From Lachnospiraceae bacterium (lineage in GTDB: Bacteria > Bacillota > Clostridia > Lachnospirales > Lachnospiraceae), in the NCBI GenBank assembly GCA_009777715.1, contig WRLH01000024.1, forward strand, positions 1 through 45,495: a stretch of 45,495 nucleotides of DNA, given 5' to 3'. This document shows positions 24,997-32,271 of the stretch, in pieces. The notes beneath the pieces were generated by a model, which did no database searches, was not told the origin of the DNA, and saw only the letters and a list, made by a program, of their open reading frames with translations. The first letter of the stretch is position 1. Every line of letters starts with the position of its first letter. The position numbers and the translations under genes are program-made.

Positions 24997-25077
24997 AATC
25001 TTATCCTCTCCTGCTTTTTAAATAAAATTCAAACTGGTGACAAAAATAAACTGGATATATTTAACAGTTATGTTCTT

Positions 25078-25106
25078 ATAGTACCATTGTATGCAAAAAT
25101 TGTCAA
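25078..25106 (-). promoter_or_regulatory. Promoter of the pilin operon
   Basis: On the minus strand a perfect TTGACA (25101-25106) and TACTAT (25078-25083) are exactly 17 bases apart. The expected leader of the pilin message is about 75 bases. The rest of the 24997-25212 gap is A/T-rich. Confidence 0.8.
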
Positions 25107-25177
25107 TCAAATATATAAAAGATTTTTTCAAATTCAAAGAACTTTTTTTAAAATTTCGCTAAATTACCCAGAATTAA

Positions 25178-25206
25178 TTGACAAATCAAAAACAGCCTAG
25201 TACGAT
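25178..25206 (+). promoter_or_regulatory. Promoter of the GT-C-like gene, leaderless geometry
   Basis: A perfect TTGACA (25178-25183) and TACGAT (25201-25206) are exactly 17 bases apart on the plus strand. The start codon at 25213 falls where transcription would begin (about seven bases after the -10 box), so the message would have almost no leader. No Shine-Dalgarno sequence is present. Confidence 0.65.
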
Positions 25207-25212
25207 AGCGGC

Positions 25213-27123
25213 ATGGATAGTATTCAGAACGATATTAAGAATGATATTAAGAATGATATTAAGAAAGACATTCAGAAAAAAACTCATGAGAAGATAATCC
25301 TGGCGATGGGGATAGGGTTAATTATTATGGTTGGGCTGATTAATATCGGCAACCAATACTTCTTAACGGCCATTGATGATGAGTTTGCCTACTGGGGGAA
25401 TGCCGCCCAACTTGCGGGATATGACGTGACGGTACTGTTAAGGACCAGCAGTTTTTATTCATATGGGTATAGCTTTTTGCTAGTCCCGTTCTTCCTGCTT
25501 GGTTTTTCGGCAGTAGCAATGTACCGGGCTTTAATTATCCTCAATATCTTTTTGATGGTGCTTAGCTTCCTTTTTTGTGTCTGGACGGCCAAGAAAATCT
25601 TTGGCAATGACAAGATGGACTCACGACTGCTTGTTTTCTTATGCCTTGTAATAAGCCTTTATCCCTATCATATCTATCAAATGCAGGTGGCCTGGACTGA
25701 ATCGCTGTTGTGCTTTTTGTTTTGGGCGATCACGGCATTAATTTACCGCATTACTTCGGCAGAAAAGCCAGCGTTTTTTGACCTTTTCTTGGTTTCACTA
25801 TTAAGCGTTTATATTTATGCCGTCCACAATCGCGCGATTGGAATCACGATGGCCGTTTTTATGCTGCTGCTTTTTCTTTATTATAATTCATTCGCCCAAG
25901 GAAAGCTTAAGCACCGTTTTCTGTTAAGTCTTTTTTTCATCGTGGTTTTATTTTTCATCGCGTCATTATTCCGGCAATATACGATTGAAAACTGGTATCA
26001 AGGTGCAGAAAATACAATTCTTCGCTTAAATGATTATTCGGGGCAGACGAAAAAACTGACCGGGCTATTAACAGTCGAGGGTTTGAGAAACTTTTTCTTA
26101 AGCCTTTCCGGCAAGATTTTTTATCAGCTGGCTGCTACTTTTCTACTGGCTTTATTTCCAGTCTTTGCCATTATTTCCATAATTTGGAAACAAAAACCGC
26201 TTAAACGGTGGGGTGCTAACGATTGGCTGCTTTTCTTTTGCACATCGGCTTATTTAAGCCAGATTCTGATCACGGCAATATACAAAACCGGACATTTAAG
26301 GAATTTACGGATTGCTGATGTGCTTTATGGCCGCTATCCCGAATTTGCGCTAGGGCCAATCCTGCTTTTTGCCTTTTCATTAATTTTGTGCGGAAAGATA
26401 AGGCAAATCAAAAAAATGGCGGCGGCTTCGGTTATCGTTTTTTTAGGCTGTGCCGTGCTTGTTGCTTATCAGCTTTCGAATGTCGGCATTTTGTACTTAA
26501 ACCCATTGTCAGGAGTCAGGTATTTTTTCCACAATCAAGATTCAATGCTTTTGGCAACGGCTAATATGGTGCTGGTTTCTCTGGCTGGCTTTACTTTATT
26601 TGTCACCTTAATCATGATAAGCAGATTGGGGCTAAATAAAAAATGGCTAGATAAGATTGATAACCCTGCTTTTTTTACGAAAATTGCCTTAAAAAGAATC
26701 AAGCTGATTGCCTTTTTCTTCATTGGTTTTTATTGGTTAGGTTATGGCCATAATGTGGCGGCTGATTATGTTGTTAACTATAAAGGATATGATTATGATT
26801 GCGTCAAAAGCATAAATGAAGCATTAGAAAATCTCGATGGCGAAAGCATGAGCGAAAGCATGGGCGACAGCATGGGCGACAGCCTGACAGAGATATTTTA
26901 TATCAAGAATCCTGCCGACAATGCTTTCCGCCATCTTAAAATGTTAAAGAGCTTAGAACCTGGCCGGACAATCCACCTGATATCATTAGAAGAAGCCGCC
27001 GACATAGAGCCAAGCGGAAAATACGTCCTCATGAGTGACGCAAACCTTGATCTGGTCCGTGAAATAACTAAGCAAGCTGATTTGCTTCATCTAAGCAATG
27101 GCCTGGCCATTTATTTACCCTAA
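25213..27123 (+). CDS. GT-C-like multispan membrane protein
   Basis: This 636-residue protein has about 11-13 hydrophobic segments and a C-terminal soluble tail of about 130 residues. The first outer loop carries acidic residues D55, D56 and E57 in AIDDEFAYWGNAA, the kind of motif that marks lipid-phosphosugar-dependent GT-C glycosyltransferases. The substrate is unknown. It is the only plus-strand gene inside the pilus locus and splits pilB-pilC from the pilin operon; its 3' end overlaps the end of pilC by nine bases. The N-terminus has three and a half 12-bp repeats (NDIK units, 25228-25275), and a second short repeat encodes SMSESMGDSMGDS near residues 545-557. A role in glycosylating pilins is inferred from position only. 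An internal ATG at residue 32 cannot be excluded as start. Confidence 0.7.
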   Translation: MDSIQNDIKNDIKNDIKKDIQKKTHEKIILAMGIGLIIMVGLINIGNQYFLTAIDDEFAYWGNAAQLAGYDVTVLLRTSSFYSYGYSFLLVPFFLLGFSAVAMYRALIILNIFLMVLSFLFCVWTAKKIFGNDKMDSRLLVFLCLVISLYPYHIYQMQVAWTESLLCFLFWAITALIYRITSAEKPAFFDLFLVSLLSVYIYAVHNRAIGITMAVFMLLLFLYYNSFAQGKLKHRFLLSLFFIVVLFFIASLFRQYTIENWYQGAENTILRLNDYSGQTKKLTGLLTVEGLRNFFLSLSGKIFYQLAATFLLALFPVFAIISIIWKQKPLKRWGANDWLLFFCTSAYLSQILITAIYKTGHLRNLRIADVLYGRYPEFALGPILLFAFSLILCGKIRQIKKMAAASVIVFLGCAVLVAYQLSNVGILYLNPLSGVRYFFHNQDSMLLATANMVLVSLAGFTLFVTLIMISRLGLNKKWLDKIDNPAFFTKIALKRIKLIAFFFIGFYWLGYGHNVAADYVVNYKGYDYDCVKSINEALENLDGESMSESMGDSMGDSLTEIFYIKNPADNAFRHLKMLKSLEPGRTIHLISLEEAADIEPSGKYVLMSDANLDLVREITKQADLLHLSNGLAIYLP

Positions 27124-28326
27124 TGCTTCGTACAAGTCCATCATCGGCATCAAAATGGCGATAATCATTGCCCCGACGACAACGGCCATGATGATGATGA
27201 TAATCGGTTCAAGCAACGCCATCAACGCATCGGTTGCGACCTGGACGTCATCTTCATAATAATCAGCAATGTTTTCAAGCATTTCTTCGATATTGCCTGT
27301 TTCTTCACCGATACCAACCATATATGAGACCATTAAGGGGAAAAGGCCGCTGCCTTTTAGCGGCTGCGACAAGCTGCGTCCGCGCATGATCTGGTCTTTT
27401 GCGTCTTCCATGGCATTTTTGAAATGGTAATTGTCCATTGAGCGGGCGGTTATTTCTACTGCTTCAACCAGCGGAATGCCGGCCCCTAAGAGGGTGCTTA
27501 ACGTCCTGCCTAGGCGGGCGCAAGCTGTTTTGGTCTGGAGCGGGCCAAAAATGGGGAATTTGAGGGCAAGGCTTCCGAAAAATACTTTGCCCGGCTTGGT
27601 TGTGCCAAACCAGCGCAGGCCAAAGACCGTGCCAAAAGTGACCACCAGCATTGCCAGCCAGTTAGCTTGGACGAAATTGCTCAAATTCACAATGCTTTGG
27701 GTATAAGCGTTCATTTCTGTGCCGATTTCATCAAACATACCCATGAAAGTCGGGATGACCCACATTAAGAGCAAGAACATCAGCCCGATCATCAAAACCA
27801 CCAAAACGGCGGGGTAGATTGTCGCTTTTTTGATTGATTTGCGGAGTTTGTCTTCTTTTTCAAACTGGACTGCCATCCGGCTAAAGGCGATTTCAAGGCC
27901 GCCGGAAGCTTCCCCGGCTTCAACCATGTTGCAGAGCATTTCGGGGAAAACTTTTTTGCGTTTCCGCATGGCTGATGTCAGCGATTCACCTTTGGAAACA
28001 TCTTCGTGGACTCCAGCAAGGGCGAGCTTCAAGGTTTTGTTTTCGGTTGAATCTTTCATCATTTCCAGGGCATTAATAATGCTGACCCCGGCTTTGATAA
28101 TGCTGACTATCTGGCGGCAGAAAATACTAAAATCGCGGGCCTTGACTTTTTTTTGGCCGAATGAAACGTTAAAATCCTTTTGCATTAGGCCTACTTCGCC
28201 AACGCTTAAGACGATATTGCCTTGGCTTTTAAGGATTTGGTTAAGCTGTTCCGGCGTTTTCGCGTCCATTGTGCCTTTTTTTTCTTTTCCGTCATTGGTA
28301 ATAATGCGATATGCGTATTCCGGCAT
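27115..28326 (-). CDS. pilC: Pilus assembly platform protein PilC/GspF
   Basis: This 403-residue protein is the polytopic platform of type IV pilus and type II secretion systems. Two GspF domains (about residues 70-190 and 270-395) are each followed by membrane helices; helices are visible near residues 173-194, 222-240 and 374-396. The motif FSRMAVQFEKEDKLRKSIKK near 150 and its second-half counterpart (GNIEEMLENIADYYEDDV, about 345-362) are typical. The start at 28326 follows GAAAGGAAAG. It lies 15 bases after pilB and its end overlaps the end of the convergent membrane protein gene. Confidence 0.95.
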   Translation of the reverse strand: MPEYAYRIITNDGKEKKGTMDAKTPEQLNQILKSQGNIVLSVGEVGLMQKDFNVSFGQKKVKARDFSIFCRQIVSIIKAGVSIINALEMMKDSTENKTLKLALAGVHEDVSKGESLTSAMRKRKKVFPEMLCNMVEAGEASGGLEIAFSRMAVQFEKEDKLRKSIKKATIYPAVLVVLMIGLMFLLLMWVIPTFMGMFDEIGTEMNAYTQSIVNLSNFVQANWLAMLVVTFGTVFGLRWFGTTKPGKVFFGSLALKFPIFGPLQTKTACARLGRTLSTLLGAGIPLVEAVEITARSMDNYHFKNAMEDAKDQIMRGRSLSQPLKGSGLFPLMVSYMVGIGEETGNIEEMLENIADYYEDDVQVATDALMALLEPIIIIIMAVVVGAMIIAILMPMMDLYEALG

Positions 28327-28341
28327 TGTTTTCTTTCCTTT

Positions 28342-30090
28342 CTAATCTGCTTCGTAGGCGACTTTGATTAGTTCGTTGATGGCGGTTGTTCCGTTTAGGA
28401 CGGCGCGGGTTGCTTGCATTCTAAGGGTGTCCATTCCCTCACTTACCGCTTGGTTTTTCATCTCATCGGCACTTGCCCGGTCATTTATCAGGCTGCGGAT
28501 TTTGTTGGTCACCGACATGATTTCGTAAATTGCCGTCCGGCCTTTAAAGCCAATGCCCGAACAAGCCGAGCAGCCAACCGGCCCATATAAAGTAACCGGG
28601 GAACTGGTAACCGCCCGCTTTTTATTGACCGAGTCAGTCAACGTTTCCTCTTCATCAAACAAGAGCAATAACCGCTTTTCATCATCTGTTGCCGGGCGGG
28701 ATTTTTTGCAAGCCGGGCAAAGGACGCGGACCAAACGCTGGGCAATGATTCCAACGACCGAATCACCAATCAGGTAAGGCTCAATATCCATGTCCAGCAA
28801 GCGGGTAATGGTCGCCGCGGTTGAATTAGTGTGGAGGGTCGAGATGACAAGATGCCCGGTAATCGAAGCCTTGACCGCGATCTGGGCTGTTTCGTTATCA
28901 CGGATTTCACCAACCATGATGATGTCAGGGTCTTGGCGCAGAATCGAACGGAGGGCATTCGCAAAAGTCAAATCAGCCTTGACGTTGACTTGGACTTGGT
29001 TTATGCCGTCAATATTTGCTTCAACCGGGTCTTCGACGGTCACGATATTTACATCGATTGAATTAAGTTCGCTTAAAATTGTATAAACGGTAGTGGATTT
29101 CCCGCTCCCGGTCGGGCCGGTCACAAGGATGATCCCATGCGGGTTCTTAAGGATATCATCAAGCCTTGACTCGTCATTTTGGTTAAGGCCAAGATATTTT
29201 TTGTCGCGGGTCAAGCTGTCTTTTGCCGCAAGGCGCATAACGGTTTTTTCGCCGTAAACGGTGGGAAGTGATGAAACGCGGACATCATACTCGCGATTGT
29301 CCACATAGACCGAAAGCCGCCCGTCCTGCGGTTTCCGCTTCTCGGATATGTCAAGCCCGGACATGATTTTGACCCGCGCAACCATCGCCGGAAGCAGGTT
29401 CGGGTTGTAGTCCATCACGTCTTGCAAAACGCCGTCAATCCGGTAACGAATCCGTAGCAGACGTTCAAACGGTTCAATATGGATATCGCTTGCCCCTTGC
29501 CTTACTGCTTGTTCAAGCATTGAGCGGACAATTTTTACAATCGGGGCATTATCAATTTCAATATTTGCTTCTGTGTCTATCGTCTCCGGCATTTCATCGG
29601 CGTGTTCTTTCTGGTACTGCTCCGCCGCTTCCATGGCTTGCTTTTTGCCAAACATCCGGTCAAGCTGGAGGGCGATCTGGGCTGTTGACGCAAAATAAGG
29701 GCGGACATCCATGTTGGTAATCAAAGAAACATCATCAATTGCATTTAGGTCAAGCGGGTCGGACATCGCAACATTTAAGATGTTGGCATTGTTTTCATCA
29801 ATCGAAAAGGGGACAAGGACGTGCTTTTTCATGATGTCCTCGCCGACTAATTTTATCGCATTGTCTTCAAGCCCGGTTTCATTAAGATTCACCGATTCTA
29901 TGCCCAGCTGGTCATGAAAGACCGTCGCAAAATCCTGGTGGGAGACATAATTGAGGGCAATAAGGGTTTCGCCAAGTTTTGTTTTGCGGATTTTCTGCTC
30001 GCTAAGGGCTGTCCCCAGCTGCTGCTCGGTGATTAGGCCTTGTTTTATTAAAAGGTCGCCGATCCTTACCCGTTTGCCGTATAGTGCCAT
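28342..30090 (-). CDS. pilB: Pilus extension ATPase PilB/GspE
   Basis: This 582-residue protein is the extension ATPase. It begins with an MshEN-type N-domain (RIGDLLIKQGLITEQQLGTA), then the RecA-like core with Walker A GPTGSGKSTT (about residue 325), the aspartate box VEDPVE, Walker B IIMVGEIRD (about 388) and the histidine box LHTNSA-like segment. A zinc site is formed by two CxxC pairs (CPAC near 462 and CSAC near 507). The start is placed at ATG 30090 (MALYGKRV) with GGAAGGAG upstream; the longer frame to 30153 lacks such a site. No retraction ATPase (PilT) is seen in the window. Confidence 0.96.
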   Translation of the reverse strand: MALYGKRVRIGDLLIKQGLITEQQLGTALSEQKIRKTKLGETLIALNYVSHQDFATVFHDQLGIESVNLNETGLEDNAIKLVGEDIMKKHVLVPFSIDENNANILNVAMSDPLDLNAIDDVSLITNMDVRPYFASTAQIALQLDRMFGKKQAMEAAEQYQKEHADEMPETIDTEANIEIDNAPIVKIVRSMLEQAVRQGASDIHIEPFERLLRIRYRIDGVLQDVMDYNPNLLPAMVARVKIMSGLDISEKRKPQDGRLSVYVDNREYDVRVSSLPTVYGEKTVMRLAAKDSLTRDKKYLGLNQNDESRLDDILKNPHGIILVTGPTGSGKSTTVYTILSELNSIDVNIVTVEDPVEANIDGINQVQVNVKADLTFANALRSILRQDPDIIMVGEIRDNETAQIAVKASITGHLVISTLHTNSTAATITRLLDMDIEPYLIGDSVVGIIAQRLVRVLCPACKKSRPATDDEKRLLLLFDEEETLTDSVNKKRAVTSSPVTLYGPVGCSACSGIGFKGRTAIYEIMSVTNKIRSLINDRASADEMKNQAVSEGMDTLRMQATRAVLNGTTAINELIKVAYEAD

Positions 30091-30183
30091 ATTTGCTCCT
30101 TCCAACCGCAGTTGCAGCAGTTTGCCGTTTGCAGTTTTCGTATACCAATCCAATCAGATTTGCCGTCTGGCAGTCCCTTATTA

Positions 30184-30212
30184 ATTATATCCTTTTTTTG
30201 GGAATTTGTATA
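30184..30212 (-). promoter_or_regulatory. Candidate pilB promoter
   Basis: On the minus strand a perfect TATAAT (30184-30189) is preceded after 17 bases by TATACA (30207-30212), which matches four of six -35 positions. The pilB start is 94 bases downstream. Confidence 0.5.
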
Positions 30213-30233
30213 GATGAATTGGAAAATGATTGG

Positions 30234-30262
30234 TTGACAAGGGGGCGGGGATATGATATTTT
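30234..30262 (+). promoter_or_regulatory. Promoter of the antisense RNA
   Basis: A perfect TTGACA (30234-30239) and TATTTT (30257-30262) are 17 bases apart on the plus strand. No open reading frame with a ribosome binding site follows before the terminator at 30315-30353, so the product is probably an untranslated RNA of about 80-85 bases. Confidence 0.65.
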
Positions 30263-30268
30263 AGATGT

Positions 30269-30353
30269 AGGAGAACAATCGCCCACAAGGTGGTTGGCCT
30301 GGTTTGGATAGCAGAAGCCACCCGTTCACTGGTCAAGTTTTAGGGTGGCTTTT
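30269..30353 (+). ncRNA. Antitoxin-type RNA candidate, convergent to the toxin gene
   Basis: A short transcript is predicted between the plus-strand promoter (TTGACA/TATTTT) and a rho-independent terminator. It runs toward the 29-residue membrane peptide gene on the other strand and shares the terminator hairpin with it. Its 5' part (AGAACAATCG followed by GGTGGTTGGCCT, about 30272-30301) closely resembles the 5' part of the toxin message, which carries AGAACAATCG and GGTGGTGGCCT in the opposite orientation at 30475-30505. This layout recalls Fst/par-type type I systems. Expression and antitoxin activity are inference. Confidence 0.6.
30315..30353. terminator. Shared bidirectional terminator
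   Basis: AAGCCACCC 30315-30323 and GGGTGGCTT 30343-30351 form a perfect 9-bp stem followed by a T-run on the plus strand. Read from the minus strand the same stem starts after an A-rich stretch, so it can end the toxin message as well as the antisense RNA. Confidence 0.85.
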
Positions 30354-30362
30354 ACTATGTAG

Positions 30363-30452
30363 CTAACTGCCGAAAGTAAAAATGAAAGTCAGCAATGCTA
30401 ATAGGAAAAGTCCAAAGGCAATTAAATCCTTAAAATCAAAGCGATTTTTCAT
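30363..30452 (-). CDS. 29-residue membrane peptide, type I toxin candidate
   Basis: A 30-codon gene reads MKNRFDFKDLIAFGLFLLAL and continues LTFIFTFGS, that is a short polar start and a single hydrophobic helix. It has an excellent ribosome binding site (AAGGAGGTGATGCC before ATG 30452), a promoter (TTGCAA, 17 bases, TATCTT at 30510-30538) and shares a terminator with a convergent RNA. The hydrophobic pattern (FGLFLLALLTFIFTF) resembles the short 'putative holin-like toxin' peptides found in Firmicutes type I toxin-antitoxin systems. Family membership is by eye. It lies in the gap between pilB and the sugar operon. Confidence 0.75.
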   Translation of the reverse strand: MKNRFDFKDLIAFGLFLLALLTFIFTFGS

Positions 30453-30509
30453 GGCATCACCTCCTTAATTTGATGGAGGCCACCACCCTGCAACACGATT
30501 GTTCTGTTT

Positions 30510-30538
30510 AAGATAACATACATTTATAAACATTGCAA
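30510..30538 (-). promoter_or_regulatory. Promoter of the membrane-peptide gene
   Basis: On the minus strand TTGCAA (30533-30538) and TATCTT (30510-30515) are exactly 17 bases apart. The message would start near 30503 and have a leader of about 50 bases with the strong ribosome binding site at its end. Confidence 0.6.
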
Positions 30539-30577
30539 TACTATTTACAAATATTTTATTTAGTACTCCCAAATTTT

Positions 30578-30592
30578 TGTGCATATTGCACA
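30578..30592 (+). promoter_or_regulatory. TGTGCA-TAT-TGCACA palindrome at the GH13 start
   Basis: A perfect inverted repeat (6-bp arms, 3-base centre) lies immediately upstream of the AAGGAGG ribosome binding site of the GH13 gene. It could be an operator for a sugar-responsive repressor or a small hairpin that limits translation. No regulator gene is linked to the operon in this window. Confidence 0.5.
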
Positions 30593-30604
30593 TAAGGAGG
30601 CCAT

Positions 30605-32224
30605 ATGAAAAAATGGTGGCAAGAAGAAGTTGTTTATCAAATTTATCCGCGCAGTTTTCAAGATTCTAACGGTGACGGAATCGGGGATATCCCCGGAATC
30701 ATCAGCCGCCTTGATGAGCTTAAGGAGCTTGGGGTCGGCATTATCTGGCTTTCCCCAGTCTATAAATCCCCGGACGCTGATAATGGTTATGATATAAGCG
30801 ACTACCGCGATATTAACCCCAAATTCGGCACGATGTCCGACATGGACAACCTAATCAAAGAAGCGGCCAGCCGCAAGATAAAAATTGTCATGGACTTGGT
30901 GATTAACCATACCTCTGATGAGCATGAATGGTTTAAGAAAAGCCGCGACAAAAATAGCCCTTACCGCGACTATTATATCTGGAAGCCGGGAAATGCCAAC
31001 AATAAACCGCCTAATAACTGGACGGGGTTTTTCATGGGAAGCGTTTGGGAATATGACGAGCAAAGCGGCGAATACTATCTTCATCTTTTCCACAAAAAGC
31101 AGCCCGATTTAAACTACCACAATCCCAAAGTAATTGAAGAAATAAAAGACATCATGCGCTTCTGGCTTGACAAAGGCATTGCCGGGTTCCGCTGTGACGT
31201 GATCAATATTATTTATAAATCTTCTTTTGCCAACGGCAAAAAGGCCTTGGCGATCCGGGGGCTTGAGCATTACAAATCTAAAGAGGGGACACACCGGATT
31301 TTGCGCGAGCTTCGCCGTGATGTCCTTGACCGTTATGACTGCTTTACGGTCGGGGAAACGGTGATGGTTGATTTAGATGAAGCAAAGCTTTTATGTGATA
31401 ATGAGCGAAAAGAGCTTGATATGCTTTTTTATTTTGAACATCTTGAGGTTGACCGCCGGATTGCGCGTTATGTGCCGAAAAAATTCAAAGCCAAAAAACT
31501 GCTGGCCGTTTTGGCGAAATGGCAACAAGGGCTTGAATGGAATGCGGTTTACCTTGAGAACCACGACCAGCCCAGAATTGTCTCCCATTATGGCGATGAT
31601 TCCCTCTACCCTGAGCGGAGTGCCAAAATGCTGGCGACAATGCAATTTACATTGGGCGGGACGATGTTTATTTACCAAGGCCAGGAAATAGGAATGACAA
31701 ACTTTGATTTTGATGAACTTTCACAGCTAAATGATGTCGAAAGCCATAACATTCATGCTTTGATGAAAAAAATCGGGATTCCGCGTAAATTACGGTGGGA
31801 GTGGATAAAAACCGCTTCGCGGGACAATGCAAGGACGCCAATGCAATGGAATGGCGAAGCGATGGCAGGGTTTACTTCTGGGACTCCATGGCTTAAAATT
31901 AATGGAAATTATCAGAAAATTAATTATCAAGAGCAAAAAGAAAGAAGTGATTCCGTTTTGGCTTATTATAAGGAAGTAATTGCTTTCCGCCACAATAACG
32001 ATGTCCTTAAATATGGGAGCTTCACCCCAGTTTTTGCCAAAGGAAGCGTCATTGCATACCGCCGCGAGCTAGATGGGGATAATTATTTAATTATCCTTAA
32101 TTTTTCTAAGAAACCTGCCAAGGCCGCCTTTAAAGGGAGTTTGGTCTTATCAAATCTTGGGCGGGCCAATTACGATGGCAAATTGGCTGCTTATGAAGCA
32201 GTCGTCATGAAATGCGAAAGATAA
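30605..32224 (+). CDS. GH13 alpha-glucosidase (oligo-1,6-glucosidase type)
   Basis: This 539-residue protein is an intracellular GH13 enzyme of the oligo-1,6-glucosidase/alpha-glucosidase group. Conserved regions are visible: DLVINHTSDEHEWF (region I), GFRCDVIN with the nucleophile Asp near residue 197 (region II), TVGETV with the acid/base Glu near 250 (region III) and ENHDQPR with the stabilising Asp near 320 (region IV). Val after the nucleophile is the residue associated with alpha-1,6 preference in this group, so isomaltose-type substrates are likely; trehalose-6-phosphate hydrolase is an alternative with similar motifs. No signal peptide is present. The start at 30605 has AAGGAGG upstream. 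It opens a three-gene sugar operon. Confidence 0.93.
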   Translation: MKKWWQEEVVYQIYPRSFQDSNGDGIGDIPGIISRLDELKELGVGIIWLSPVYKSPDADNGYDISDYRDINPKFGTMSDMDNLIKEAASRKIKIVMDLVINHTSDEHEWFKKSRDKNSPYRDYYIWKPGNANNKPPNNWTGFFMGSVWEYDEQSGEYYLHLFHKKQPDLNYHNPKVIEEIKDIMRFWLDKGIAGFRCDVINIIYKSSFANGKKALAIRGLEHYKSKEGTHRILRELRRDVLDRYDCFTVGETVMVDLDEAKLLCDNERKELDMLFYFEHLEVDRRIARYVPKKFKAKKLLAVLAKWQQGLEWNAVYLENHDQPRIVSHYGDDSLYPERSAKMLATMQFTLGGTMFIYQGQEIGMTNFDFDELSQLNDVESHNIHALMKKIGIPRKLRWEWIKTASRDNARTPMQWNGEAMAGFTSGTPWLKINGNYQKINYQEQKERSDSVLAYYKEVIAFRHNNDVLKYGSFTPVFAKGSVIAYRRELDGDNYLIILNFSKKPAKAAFKGSLVLSNLGRANYDGKLAAYEAVVMKCER

Positions 32225-32271
32225 AAATTAAGTGACTAGATACAATAGTTTGCAAGTTTTGGAAAGGCATT

